Positions 26,179 to 35,294 of a DNA stretch of 38,175 nt are shown in pieces (within the stretch, counting starts at the first letter, position 1; every line of letters starts with the position of its first letter). Both the position numbers and the translations under genes were made by a program. Origin of the DNA: DATJSJ01 sp035504175 (GTDB taxonomy: Bacteria; Pseudomonadota; Alphaproteobacteria; Acetobacterales; Acetobacteraceae). The notes beneath the pieces were generated by a model. It saw nothing but the letters and a program-made list of their open reading frames with translations, searched no databases and was not told where the DNA came from. The stretch lies in the NCBI GenBank assembly GCA_035504175.1, contig DATJSJ010000077.1:1-38175 (forward strand). Reading direction: 5' to 3'.

Positions 26179-27150
26179 ATGCGCCGCTCGCGCTGGACGC
26201 ACGCGCTCAGCCAGAATGCCGGGCTGGCACTGGCCTTCGCCATGCTGCTCGCCAGCCTGATCATTTACTGCGTGATCTACTATGCGACGCAACAGCGTTT
26301 CCCCGGCGGGTTCGAGATCACCACCACGGTGAACAACACCATGCCGCTGGCGCTGGCGGCGATCGCGCAGACGATGGTCGTGCTGACCCGCGGCATCGAT
26401 CTCTCCGTCGGCGGCGCCGTCGACCTGACCAACGCGCTTGCCGCCGTGCACCTCGGCACCACGCTCGGCAGCACGGTGCTGTGGTCGGTGCTGATCCTCC
26501 TGGTCGGCGCCGCCTGCGGCCTGGTCAACGGGCTGCTCGTCGCACTCGGCCGGCTGCAGCCGATCCTGGTGACGCTGGCGACGCTTTCCATCTTCCAAGG
26601 CATCGCGATCCGCGTGCTGCCGCAGCCGGGCGGCCAGGTGCCGCAGGAATATACCAATATCCTCGCCAACCCGATGGGCCCGTGGTCGCTGATCTACATC
26701 GTGCTGCTGGCGCTGTTCTGGGCCGCGTTCCGCCGCACCAGGCTTGGCGTCGGGGTCTACGCGATCGGCAATGACGAGGCGGCGGCGCAGTCGAACGGCA
26801 TCGACGTGCGGCGCACCAAGATCCTCGCCTATATGCTCGGTGGCACCTTCTCCGCCGCCGCTGGTCTGTTTCTGGCCGCAACCTCCACCGCCGGGGATGC
26901 GACCACGGGCAACGGCTACACGCTGACCTCGATCGTCGCGGTGGTGCTCGGCGGGGTCAGTCTGTTCGGCGGCCGCGGCAGCGCCTCCGGTGCGATGATG
27001 GGTGCGTTCGTTACGACGATGATCGTGAACATCCTGTTCTTCGCGCATATCGACCCGCTCTATCAGGCCTTCTACGAGGGTCTGTTCCTGATCATCGCGG
27101 TGCTGCTCGCCGGCGGCATCGGCCGCTTCATGCGCCGGAGGGCGGCCTGA
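26179..27150 (+). CDS. CUT2 sugar-type ABC transporter permease (RbsC-like)
   Basis: A 323-residue inner-membrane permease with about ten hydrophobic segments. Markers: VVLTRGIDLSVGGAVDLTNALAAV, LGRLQPILVTLATLSIFQGIAI, GVGVYAIGNDEAAAQSNGIDVRRTKILAYMLGG and VVLGGVSLFGGRGSASGAMMGAF. Start: ATG at 26179; the in-frame TTG at 26155 overlaps the ATPase stop and is less likely. Its stop overlaps the next permease start by one base (TGATG), so the pair is coupled, as in the minus-strand operon. Confidence 0.93.
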   Translation: MRRSRWTHALSQNAGLALAFAMLLASLIIYCVIYYATQQRFPGGFEITTTVNNTMPLALAAIAQTMVVLTRGIDLSVGGAVDLTNALAAVHLGTTLGSTVLWSVLILLVGAACGLVNGLLVALGRLQPILVTLATLSIFQGIAIRVLPQPGGQVPQEYTNILANPMGPWSLIYIVLLALFWAAFRRTRLGVGVYAIGNDEAAAQSNGIDVRRTKILAYMLGGTFSAAAGLFLAATSTAGDATTGNGYTLTSIVAVVLGGVSLFGGRGSASGAMMGAFVTTMIVNILFFAHIDPLYQAFYEGLFLIIAVLLAGGIGRFMRRRAA

Positions 27151-28151
27151 TGTCGCAGGCCCAGCCGGCGGCTGCGCCCGCGCCGAGCCCGGTGCGCCGG
27201 TTCCTGCTCTCCACCGAGCGGCGCCGCATCGTCTATGCCTGGTGCGCCGCGGTGCTGCTGTTCGTGATCGGCAATGTCGTTCGGCCGGGCTTCGCCGGTT
27301 TCAACAGCGTCCAGGCGGTGCTGGTCGTCGCGAGCTTCGTCGGGCTGGTCGCCGCCGGGCAGACCTTCGTCATCCTGATCGGCGGCATCGATCTCTCCGT
27401 TCCCTGGGTGCTGAACGGTGCAGCCATTCTGATGGTGACGAGTTCGCTCGGCCAGAACGACCGCGCGCCGCTCGCCATCGTGCTCACGCTCGGTGCCGGC
27501 GCACTGGCCGGTCTCGTCAACGGCGTCGGGGTTGCGCTGTTCGGCGTGCCGGCGGTGGTCATGACGCTGGCGATGAATGGAATCATGGAGGGGCTGACCC
27601 TCGGACTGTCCGGCGGCCTCACCTGCCAGGCCTGCGCCTCGTATGCGCCGCCGATCGTGCAGGCGGCGGTGCACGGGCATCTGCTCGGCATCCCCGCGGC
27701 GCTGTATCTCTGGCTGTTCATTGCGATCGTCGTCTCCGTGGTGCTGAGCCTGACGACGTTCGGCCGCAGCACCTACGCGATCGGCAACAATGCGCGGGCG
27801 AGCTACCTCGCGGGCGTGCGCGTCACCGCCAGCGTCGTGGCACTTTACACGCTGAGCGGCATGTTCTCGGCGCTGGCCGGCATCATGCTGGTGGGCTTCG
27901 GCGGCCAGGCGGCGCTCGGCATGGGCGATCCGTACCTGTTCCAGTCGATTGCCGCGGTGGTGATCGGCGGCGTGTACATCCTTGGCGGCCGTGGGCACTA
28001 TATCGGTACGGTCGCGGGATCGATCAGCCTGGTGGCGCTGATCTCCGTGCTGATGGCGATGAATATGCCGGAATACGGCCGCAGCATCATCTACGGGGTG
28101 ATCATTCTGGTGCTGCTGCTGCTCTATGGGCGCGAAGCCGGGGAGCCGTAG
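27150..28151 (+). CDS. CUT2 sugar-type ABC transporter permease (RbsC-like)
   Basis: A 333-residue partner permease. After a Pro/Ala-rich cytoplasmic start, the family motifs are FVILIGGIDLSVPWVLNGAAIL, VVMTLAMNGIMEGLTLGLSGG, FGRSTYAIGNNARASYLAGVRVTAS and VVIGGVYILGGRGHYIGTVAGS. A periplasmic loop carries two nearby Cys (TCQACASY), which could form a disulfide. ATG at 27150 lies within the TGATG overlap. It ends the plus-strand transport operon; a GC hairpin follows at 28163-28198. Confidence 0.93.
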   Translation: MSQAQPAAAPAPSPVRRFLLSTERRRIVYAWCAAVLLFVIGNVVRPGFAGFNSVQAVLVVASFVGLVAAGQTFVILIGGIDLSVPWVLNGAAILMVTSSLGQNDRAPLAIVLTLGAGALAGLVNGVGVALFGVPAVVMTLAMNGIMEGLTLGLSGGLTCQACASYAPPIVQAAVHGHLLGIPAALYLWLFIAIVVSVVLSLTTFGRSTYAIGNNARASYLAGVRVTASVVALYTLSGMFSALAGIMLVGFGGQAALGMGDPYLFQSIAAVVIGGVYILGGRGHYIGTVAGSISLVALISVLMAMNMPEYGRSIIYGVIILVLLLLYGREAGEP

Positions 28152-28162
28152 GCGTCCCGGCG

Positions 28163-28198
28163 ATCGCGGCTGGCGAGCGCCGCACGTGCGGCCGCGAT
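28163..28198 (+). terminator. Candidate terminator after the plus transport operon
   Basis: ATCGCGGC (28163-28170) pairs perfectly with GCCGCGAT (28191-28198). The loop and inner flank also contain a nested palindrome, GCCGCACGTGCGGC. No T-run follows, so an intrinsic terminator is only probable. Confidence 0.45.
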
Positions 28199-28352
28199 GA
28201 GCGAGGGGGCGCAATCCCGCCACACTTGTAACTCCCGTCCTCCGATTGCGCGGCCCCAATTTAGCTCATGACCCGAACCGAGCGATCGGCAGGGGTGCCG
28301 GGCAGTTCGGTTGGAGCGCCCGGAAGGTTTGAAATCGGAGGTTGCAACGGCG

Positions 28353-29153
28353 ATGGCTCAATCACCTGAGAACGACCCGAACGGCGGACCGCCCGCCATG
28401 CAGAGGCCGCCAGTCGTGTCGGCGGAGGCCTGGGAGGCGGCGCGTCAGCAGATGCTGTTGAAGGAAAAGGCCTTCACCCGCGCCCGCGATGCACTGGCCG
28501 CCGAGCGCCGGCGGATGCCGTGGATGGCGGTCGGGAAGGCGTATGAGTTCGAAGGACCGGACGGCAGGGTGAGCCTGGTCGACCTGTTCGAAGGCCGGCG
28601 CCAGCTTGTCGTCTATCGTGCCTTCTTCGAGCCGGGCGTGTTCGGCTGGCCCGAGCATGCCTGTCGCGGTTGCTCGCTCGGTGCCGATCAGGTCTCGCAT
28701 TTGTCCCACCTGAACGCGCGCGACACGACGCTTGCGTACGTCTCGCGCGCACCGCAGGCGGACATCGCGCGCCTCAAGGCGCGGATGGGCTGGGAGATGC
28801 CCTGGTACACCATCACCGACAGTTTCGACGCCGATTTCGGCGTCGATGAGTGGCACGGGCACAACGTCTTCATACGCGACGGCGAGCGCGTATTCCGCAC
28901 CTATCTGATCAACAATCGCGGCGACGAGGCGATGGGGACCGTTTGGAGTTACCTCGATGTCACGCCGCTCGGCCGTCAGGAGGTTTGGGAGGATTCGCCG
29001 GAGGGTTATCCGCAGACGCCACCGTACAAATGGTGGAACTGGCACGACAACTACGCCGCGGAAGCCTCGCCCAACCCAAAATGGGTTGAGGTATCCGATG
29101 CAGGGGAAGCCGCCTTCCGGAAGCGCGACGCGGAGGACGCAGATCCTGCGTAG
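28353..29153 (+). CDS. DUF899 family thioredoxin-like protein
   Basis: A 266-residue cytoplasmic protein of the DUF899 family, related to thioredoxin folds. Visible family blocks: VSAEAWEAARQQMLLKEKAFTRARDALAAERRRMPW, then YEFEGPDGRVSLVDLFEGRRQLVVYRAFFEPG, HACRGCSLGADQVSHLSHLNARDTTLAYVSRAP, and the C-terminal WSYLDVTPLGRQE and YPQTPPYKWWNWHDNY. A CxxC pair (CRGC) sits where the family has its reactive cysteines. The reaction is not known to me. ATG at 28353 is chosen; GGAGG lies 11 bases upstream, a little far. It is monocistronic and convergent with the phosphonate cluster. Confidence 0.9.
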   Translation: MAQSPENDPNGGPPAMQRPPVVSAEAWEAARQQMLLKEKAFTRARDALAAERRRMPWMAVGKAYEFEGPDGRVSLVDLFEGRRQLVVYRAFFEPGVFGWPEHACRGCSLGADQVSHLSHLNARDTTLAYVSRAPQADIARLKARMGWEMPWYTITDSFDADFGVDEWHGHNVFIRDGERVFRTYLINNRGDEAMGTVWSYLDVTPLGRQEVWEDSPEGYPQTPPYKWWNWHDNYAAEASPNPKWVEVSDAGEAAFRKRDAEDADPA

Positions 29154-29176
29154 CTTGGGCGAGGCGCTTGAGGAGA

Positions 29177-29232
29177 GGGGGTCTGGGGCCTCAGGCCCCA
29201 GCGGGGGTGCAGGGGGCGGAGCCCCCTGGCCT
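29177..29232 (+). repeat. GC-rich hairpin repeat, copy A
   Basis: About 55 bases with two stem-loops (GGGGCCTCAGGCCCC and GGGGGCGGAGCCCCC) followed by a pyrimidine run with TTTT at 29237-29240. Nearly the same sequence is inverted at 35144-35196. Here it separates the convergent DUF899 and phnV genes and can serve as a terminator for the plus strand. Confidence 0.8.
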
Positions 29233-29238
29233 TCTCTT

Positions 29239-30036
29239 TTACCTCACCGCCGCCCGCGTCGGCACCTGCGCCACGCCGATCAGCACGACGAGCGTGCTGA
29301 TCGCCAGCACCATGGTCAGCGCCGCCCCCTGGAACACATCGCCCCGATCGGTGAGCGCAAAGATTCCCACCGGCATAGTCACCCAGCCCGGCGGGTACAC
29401 CATAACCGTCGCCCCGAGCTCCCCCATCGACAGTGCGAAGCTGAGGCTGAACGCGGCGATCAGGTGCGGCTGCAGCAGCGGCAGCACGATGCGTCGCAGG
29501 CGGTAGGCGCCGCGTGCGCCGAGGCTTTCCGCCACCTGCTCGAATTCCGGCGGCAGCCGTGCCAGTCCGGCCGAGACGTTGCCGTAGGTGAAGGCCGAGA
29601 CCAGCACCAGGTGCGCGATGATCACGATAGCCGTGGTGCCGTTCAGCAGCACGGGCGGCCGGCTGAACGCGACCAGAAGGCCGAGCCCGACGGAGACGGA
29701 CGGCACCGCGCTCGGCACGAAGAACAGCATGTCGAGCGCGCGTCGCGGGGCTGGCCGCACGCGGCGCAGCGCGATCGCGGCCCAGCTTCCGAGCAGCAGG
29801 GCGATGGCGCTCGCCAGCGCGCCGGTGATCAGGCTGACGCGGAGCTGCGCGCCGGGAGAGCCGTGCAGCACCGCGGCGTAGTTGGCGAAGCTGAGGTGGC
29901 TGGGCAGGATGCCGTTCCACTGCCCGGCGAGGCTGGCGAGCGCGATCATTGCCATCGGCAGCGCGTAGACGATGCCGAACAACAGCGCGAAGAGGCCCCA
30001 GGCGACGAGGCGCCCGCGGCTAGACCATACCAGCAC
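29239..30036 (-). CDS. phnV: 2-aminoethylphosphonate ABC transporter permease PhnV
   Basis: A 265-residue inner-membrane permease with six hydrophobic segments and the BPD_transp_1 (EAA) loop (AESLGARGAYRLRRIVLPLLQPHLIAAFSLSFALSMGELGAT). Start: GTG at 30036, giving MLVWSSRGR; it overlaps the end of phnU by 17 bases. It is the last gene of the phosphonate operon. The symbol is given because it pairs with a clear PhnS/PhnT/PhnU set; alone it could only be called a spermidine/iron-type permease. Confidence 0.85.
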   Translation of the reverse strand: MLVWSSRGRLVAWGLFALLFGIVYALPMAMIALASLAGQWNGILPSHLSFANYAAVLHGSPGAQLRVSLITGALASAIALLLGSWAAIALRRVRPAPRRALDMLFFVPSAVPSVSVGLGLLVAFSRPPVLLNGTTAIVIIAHLVLVSAFTYGNVSAGLARLPPEFEQVAESLGARGAYRLRRIVLPLLQPHLIAAFSLSFALSMGELGATVMVYPPGWVTMPVGIFALTDRGDVFQGAALTMVLAISTLVVLIGVAQVPTRAAVR

Positions 30037-30884
30037 GCGCGCCTCCCAGCCGGCCGAGCAGCGTGCGATAGAGCGCGTAGAGTGCGAGCGACAAGGCGAT
30101 GTTGACCACGGCGATGACGCAGGCGGTGGTGTAGTCGAATTCCTGGATCGCCTTGTCGTAGACGAGCAGCGGCAGGGTGATCACGCCCTTGGCGCCGATG
30201 AAGAACACGATGCCGAACTCGTTCACCGTCAACAGCAGGCACAGGCTGCCGCCGGCGAGCAGCGCCGGCATCGCGGCGGGCAGGATGATCTGGCGGATGA
30301 TGCGGCCGGCGCCGGCGCCGAGGCTGCTCGCGACCTCGATCTGCGCCGTCTCGATCAGCGAGAAGCTGGCGAGCAGCGGCCGCATGATGAACGGGGTGTA
30401 GACCGTGATCTCGGCCAGGATCACGCCCCAGGCGGAGTAGAGGAAATCGAGCGGCGGCACGTGGCTGCCGGTCGCCTGCATCAGCGCGCCGTTCAGCAGC
30501 CCGGCCGAGCCGTAGATGAAAGTGAAGGCCAGTGCGACGAGAAAGGTCGGCAGTGCGATGATCGTGTCGACCAGGCGCGCGACGATGCGGGCGCCGGGAA
30601 ACGGCACGAAGGTCAGGATCAGCGCCAGGGTGAAGCCGAGCAGGATGCAGCCCGCGGTCGCCGCCAGCGCGATCTCCACCGTGTGCAGCAGCGCGTTGCG
30701 GAACAGCGCCCCGCCGAGCACGGCGGCGTAGGTCCTGGGCGTGACCACGCCGCTCTCGCTGGTGAAGGACTGCCCGACGATCAGCGCCAGCGGGTAGAAG
30801 AACAGCGCGCCGAGCACCAGGAGCGGCGGCAGGATCCAGGCACCGCCGGTCTCGCGCGGCGCGGCGCGCGCCGGCAGTGCCAGG

Positions 30885-30895
<11 letters not shown>
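30020..30895 (-). CDS. phnU: 2-aminoethylphosphonate ABC transporter permease PhnU
   Basis: A 291-residue permease. Six membrane segments, with the EAA-type loop at EVASSLGAGAGRIIRQIILPAAMPALLAGGSLCLLLTVNEFGIVFF. The N-terminus is cytoplasmic (MPSDLALPARAAPRETG). It overlaps the ATPase gene by 11 bases and phnV by 17, so the transport genes form one tightly coupled unit. PhnU and PhnV would form the membrane channel for 2-aminoethylphosphonate. Confidence 0.87.
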
Positions 30896-32030
<1,135 letters not shown>

Positions 32031-32033
32031 CGC

Positions 32034-33068
32034 CTAGCTGCCGGTCGCGTCGTGCCAGCGCGCGACGTCCGCCGGCAGGTCGGCCAGCACCTTCTGCCAA
32101 TCCGGCGACCAGATCTCGACGCCCTGCATCATCGACTGGAGCTGCTGGAAGTTCTTGTCGGTCGGATGCACGTCGTCCCGCGCCGGCAGACCCTGCGCGA
32201 TCGCGCTCACCTGCTCCTGCGCCGGCTTATCGAGCAGGAAGGCGATCAGCTTGCGGCCGTTCTCCGCGTGCGGCGCCCCGGCCACCAGGCCGATATAGTA
32301 CGGAATGGCAAAGGTGGAGCGCTTGCCGTCCGGGCCGGCCGGCCAGAACACCCGCAGGTTCGGATCCTGCCCCATCTGCGACGCGTTCATTTGCAGGTCG
32401 CCGTTGGCGACGTAGATCTCACCCTTGTTCACCAGCGCGGCGAGCTTGCCGGTCGACGAGGACGGGCCGAGATTGTTCGCCTGCAGCTTGTGCAGGTAGT
32501 CGAACCCGGCGTCCTTGCTGCCGTAGGCGTGTATCACCTGCAGCATCACCGCGGTACCGTCGCCGGCCTGGCCCGGCGTCGAGTACTGGATCTTGTTCTT
32601 GTATTTCGCATCGAGCAGGTCGGCGTAGGTCGCCGGCGGGGCGGACAGCGCCGCGCCGTCATAGATGAAGCAGAGATAGTTGTTGACGAGCGCGTAATAG
32701 AGCCCCTTCGGATCCTTGCTCGCCGCCGGAATGGCGCTCGCCGCATCCGGGGTCGAGGCCTGCAGCAGGCCGGAGGCCGCCGCCTTCTGGATGAAGGGCG
32801 GCAGCGTCACCAGCACGTCCGCCTGCGGATTGGCGCGCTCCTTGGCGACGCGATCGACCACCACGCCCGATCCGCCCTCGATATACTGCACCTGGATGCC
32901 CGTCGCCTTGGTGAAGGCGTCGAACTCGGTCTGGTACCAGTTCGGCGAGCCGTCATGCAGGCCGTCGGCGCTGTAGATCGTGACCACGCCCTCGGCCCTG
33001 GCCGGGCCGGCGGCGATGGCGGCGGCCAGCGCCGCGCCCAGCGCGAGCGTTGCACGCATGCTGAACAT
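32034..33068 (-). CDS. phnS: 2-aminoethylphosphonate-binding protein PhnS
   Basis: A 344-residue periplasmic binding protein. A signal peptide covers about 1-25 (ALGAALAAAIAAGPARA). The mature protein follows Salmonella PhnS closely, from memory: VVTIYSADGLHDGSPNWYQ, FDAFTKATGIQVQYIEGGSG, NPQADVLVTLPPFIQKAA, IQYSTPGQAGDGTAVMLQ, ASKDAGF-like GSKDAGFDYLHKLQANNLGPS, and LVNKGEIYVANGDLQMN. Start: ATG at 33068 with GGGGGAAG upstream; longer frames would overlap phnX. It is the best evidence for the substrate of the cluster. Confidence 0.93.
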   Translation of the reverse strand: MFSMRATLALGAALAAAIAAGPARAEGVVTIYSADGLHDGSPNWYQTEFDAFTKATGIQVQYIEGGSGVVVDRVAKERANPQADVLVTLPPFIQKAAASGLLQASTPDAASAIPAASKDPKGLYYALVNNYLCFIYDGAALSAPPATYADLLDAKYKNKIQYSTPGQAGDGTAVMLQVIHAYGSKDAGFDYLHKLQANNLGPSSSTGKLAALVNKGEIYVANGDLQMNASQMGQDPNLRVFWPAGPDGKRSTFAIPYYIGLVAGAPHAENGRKLIAFLLDKPAQEQVSAIAQGLPARDDVHPTDKNFQQLQSMMQGVEIWSPDWQKVLADLPADVARWHDATGS

Positions 33069-33156
33069 GCTTCTTCCCCCGGGTTGGCGGATCATCGTCC
33101 GCATCCTTGCGGGCCGGGTTTTCCTGGCCGCCGGCCGGCCAGGTAAAGTGATGGAT

Positions 33157-33975
33157 TTATGACACGGCGCGCGGCCGCTCACCCGCCGCCAGCCGCCCTG
33201 CAATCGTATCGACCGCCGCCGGCAGGTCGGCGATCCCGTCGATCACCAGATCCGCGCCGGCCTCGCGCAGCTCGCGCTCCGCCCGGGCGCGCAGCGTGTC
33301 GCGCTCCGAGGCGGGCAGCGCCGCGAGCTCGTCGGCCGAGAGCCCGGCGATGTTGCCGGTGAGCGCGACGCCCACGGTCCAGGTGCCGGCCGCGACGCCT
33401 TCCGCGATCCCCGGCGGCGTGTCATCGACCTTGATCACACTGGCGGCCGGCCAGACGCCCATCTTCGCCATCGCGTACCACATCATCACCGGGCTCGGCC
33501 GTCCGACCGGCAGGTCGCCGGCGCAGACCACGATCTCCGGCGCGTACCCCGCTTCCGCCGCGATCGGCATCAGCGCCTGCATGATCGGCCGGGTGTAGCC
33601 GGTCGTGGACCCGATGCGCAGCCCGCGCGCGGCCAGCGCCGCGATCGCCTCGCTCGCGCCCGGAATCAGCGCCCCATACTCGCGCACCGCGGCGACGTTC
33701 AGCGGCTCGAACACGGCAAAGATCGCGTCGATATCGGCCTCGCCGAAATCATGCCCGTGCCGCGCCCGCCAGGCCTTCGCCACCTCCGGCGCCTGTCCCA
33801 CCATGCGAATGTGATCGCGCTTCGCCATCCCCATCGGCCCGCGTGCATCGGCGATCGTGATCGGCACACCGAACTCCGCGAACGCCTTGACGAACGCACC
33901 CATCGGCGCCCGGCATCCATGATCGACGACGGTCCCCGCCCAGTCGAGCACCACCGCCTTCAGCGTCTCAGCCAT
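33157..33975 (-). CDS. phnX: Phosphonoacetaldehyde hydrolase PhnX
   Basis: A 272-residue HAD-superfamily enzyme that splits phosphonoacetaldehyde into acetaldehyde and phosphate. D11 in LDWAGTVVDHG is the nucleophile, and K52 in GPMGMAKRDHIRMV is the Schiff-base Lys that defines PhnX. Further motifs: STTGYTRPIM, CAGDLPVGRPSPVMMWYAM and VIKVDDTPPGIAEGVAAGTWTVGV. The start ATG at 33975 overlaps the FAD oxidoreductase stop (TGATG) and has a GGAGGGGGGAG site; an in-frame ATG at 33990 is inside that site. About 88 bases separate it from phnS. Confidence 0.95.
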   Translation of the reverse strand: MAETLKAVVLDWAGTVVDHGCRAPMGAFVKAFAEFGVPITIADARGPMGMAKRDHIRMVGQAPEVAKAWRARHGHDFGEADIDAIFAVFEPLNVAAVREYGALIPGASEAIAALAARGLRIGSTTGYTRPIMQALMPIAAEAGYAPEIVVCAGDLPVGRPSPVMMWYAMAKMGVWPAASVIKVDDTPPGIAEGVAAGTWTVGVALTGNIAGLSADELAALPASERDTLRARAERELREAGADLVIDGIADLPAAVDTIAGRLAAGERPRAVS

Positions 33976-35117
33976 CACTCCCCCCTCCATTCCTCGGCGA
34001 CATGCGGCGGCGGTGGCTGGCCCAGCAGCTCCGCCATGGTTTCCTCGGCGATCGCGAACGCGGTGCTGGCCCCGGTGCCACTCGTGACGGACACCAGCCG
34101 CACGCCGGGCAGCACCGCCTCGGTGAACGCGGTGTCAGGGCCGGTCGGATACACGCCCGTCCAGCGCTCCGTCACCACCGGCGCCGGCAGAACGAGTACC
34201 GCCGACAACTCCTCCAGGATGCGCGCATCGACCGCCTCGGGCTGGAACGGATCAGGCGTCGCCGCATAATGATGGCTGTCGCCGACCACCAGCGACCCGT
34301 CCGTGCCCTGCACGGCGATCAGGTGAATGCCATCGGCAAGCTGCGCCGCCTGCTCCGCCTCCAGCCGCGCCCGCAGCGCCGGCAGCGACGCACAGCCCGC
34401 ATAGCCGAGATAGCGCACCAGGCCGAGATCACTCATCACCGGCGCGGCCAGCCGAAAGCCCGGCGGCGCCACGCGCATCATGTGCAGCTTGCAGAGCGTG
34501 ACCCCCCGCCGCGCAAACACTTCGGGGAACAGGGTCGCCAGATCGGGACCCGGACACACCACGATGTGATCGGCGGTGAGCCGGCCGGCCGGAGTCTCTA
34601 CATGCCCCGCCGCAACGGACTGCACTGCGGTGCCCATCAGAAACCGTACGCCCCGCGCCTCGGCGAGGAAGCGCATCAGCTGGCTGATCGCCTCCCGGCT
34701 TTCCACCCGCAACTCGTGCGGACTCTCCAGGGCGCCGGCCAGATGGTGACGCAAACCGGGCCCGGCCGCGCCTCGCCGCACCGTGCAACCCACGCCCATC
34801 GGACCGGACGCGAACTCCTCCAGCACCGCCAGCGCCTCCGGCCGGCGCGCGCAGACCGTCAGGCCCCGCTGATGCACCGTGATGCCCGCAGGACCGCACA
34901 ACGCGGCCCAGACGTCGCGGCTGCGACGCGCCCGACGCCAGGTGATGCCCGCCGCCTGGCCGGTCACCGTTACGAAACCGAAGTTGCGGAGTGACGCGCC
35001 GACCGGCCGCGCTTCGCGCTCCAATACCGTCACGCGCAGTCCACGCTCTGCGGCGACGGACGCATGCGCCAGGCCGACGATGCCGGCGCCAACGATCAGG
35101 CAGTCAGCATGCAGCAT
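33975..35117 (-). CDS. FAD-dependent oxidoreductase linked to phosphonate degradation (TIGR03364 type)
   Basis: A 380-residue DAO-family flavoprotein. Rossmann FAD motif GAGIVG at 10-15 with the acidic E at LERE, then RNFGF after GASLRNFGFVTVTG, a conserved part of the phosphonate-associated oxidoreductases. C-terminal GVYPTGPDTAFTEAVLPGVRLVSVTSGTGAS contacts FAD. It is the first gene of the operon, overlapping phnX. Enzymes of this group linked to phnX have been reported to oxidise N-methyl-2-aminoethylphosphonate, some also 2-aminoethylphosphonate, to phosphonoacetaldehyde. As there is no phnW in the window, this enzyme probably makes the PhnX substrate here. Start: ATG at 35117; longer frames run into the repeat. 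Confidence 0.88.
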   Translation of the reverse strand: MLHADCLIVGAGIVGLAHASVAAERGLRVTVLEREARPVGASLRNFGFVTVTGQAAGITWRRARRSRDVWAALCGPAGITVHQRGLTVCARRPEALAVLEEFASGPMGVGCTVRRGAAGPGLRHHLAGALESPHELRVESREAISQLMRFLAEARGVRFLMGTAVQSVAAGHVETPAGRLTADHIVVCPGPDLATLFPEVFARRGVTLCKLHMMRVAPPGFRLAAPVMSDLGLVRYLGYAGCASLPALRARLEAEQAAQLADGIHLIAVQGTDGSLVVGDSHHYAATPDPFQPEAVDARILEELSAVLVLPAPVVTERWTGVYPTGPDTAFTEAVLPGVRLVSVTSGTGASTAFAIAEETMAELLGQPPPPHVAEEWRGE

Positions 35118-35143
35118 GGATGAGGCCTCGGAGGAAGGAAGCG

Positions 35144-35196
35144 AGGCCAGGGGCTCCGCCCCTGGACCCCGCCGGGGCCTGAGGCCCCGGACCCCC
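35144..35196 (-). repeat. GC-rich hairpin repeat, copy B (inverted)
   Basis: Reverse complement of 35144-35196 matches copy A (29177-29232) with two base changes and three single-base gaps by eye. It lies between the divergent FAD oxidoreductase and sugar-porter genes, 27 bases before the oxidoreductase start, so it cannot be a normal terminator for either. Confidence 0.8.
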
Positions 35197-35294
35197 ATTA
35201 CAGGAAGGCCGAGGAGAGGGCGACCCTCGTCTCCCTTGCGTGGCGGATCGACAACTTGCACATCGCTTCACTTCTACGCAGTCGGGGAAACGCC

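Noticed and set aside
29177..29232. CRISPR-like or rRNA-like element
   Set aside because: Only one unit is present, with no spacer array; it is a hairpin repeat with a distant second copy.
33976..33990. Longer PhnX start at ATG 33990
   Set aside because: The added codons coincide with the GGAGGGGGGAG ribosome site; ATG 33975 is placed correctly behind it.
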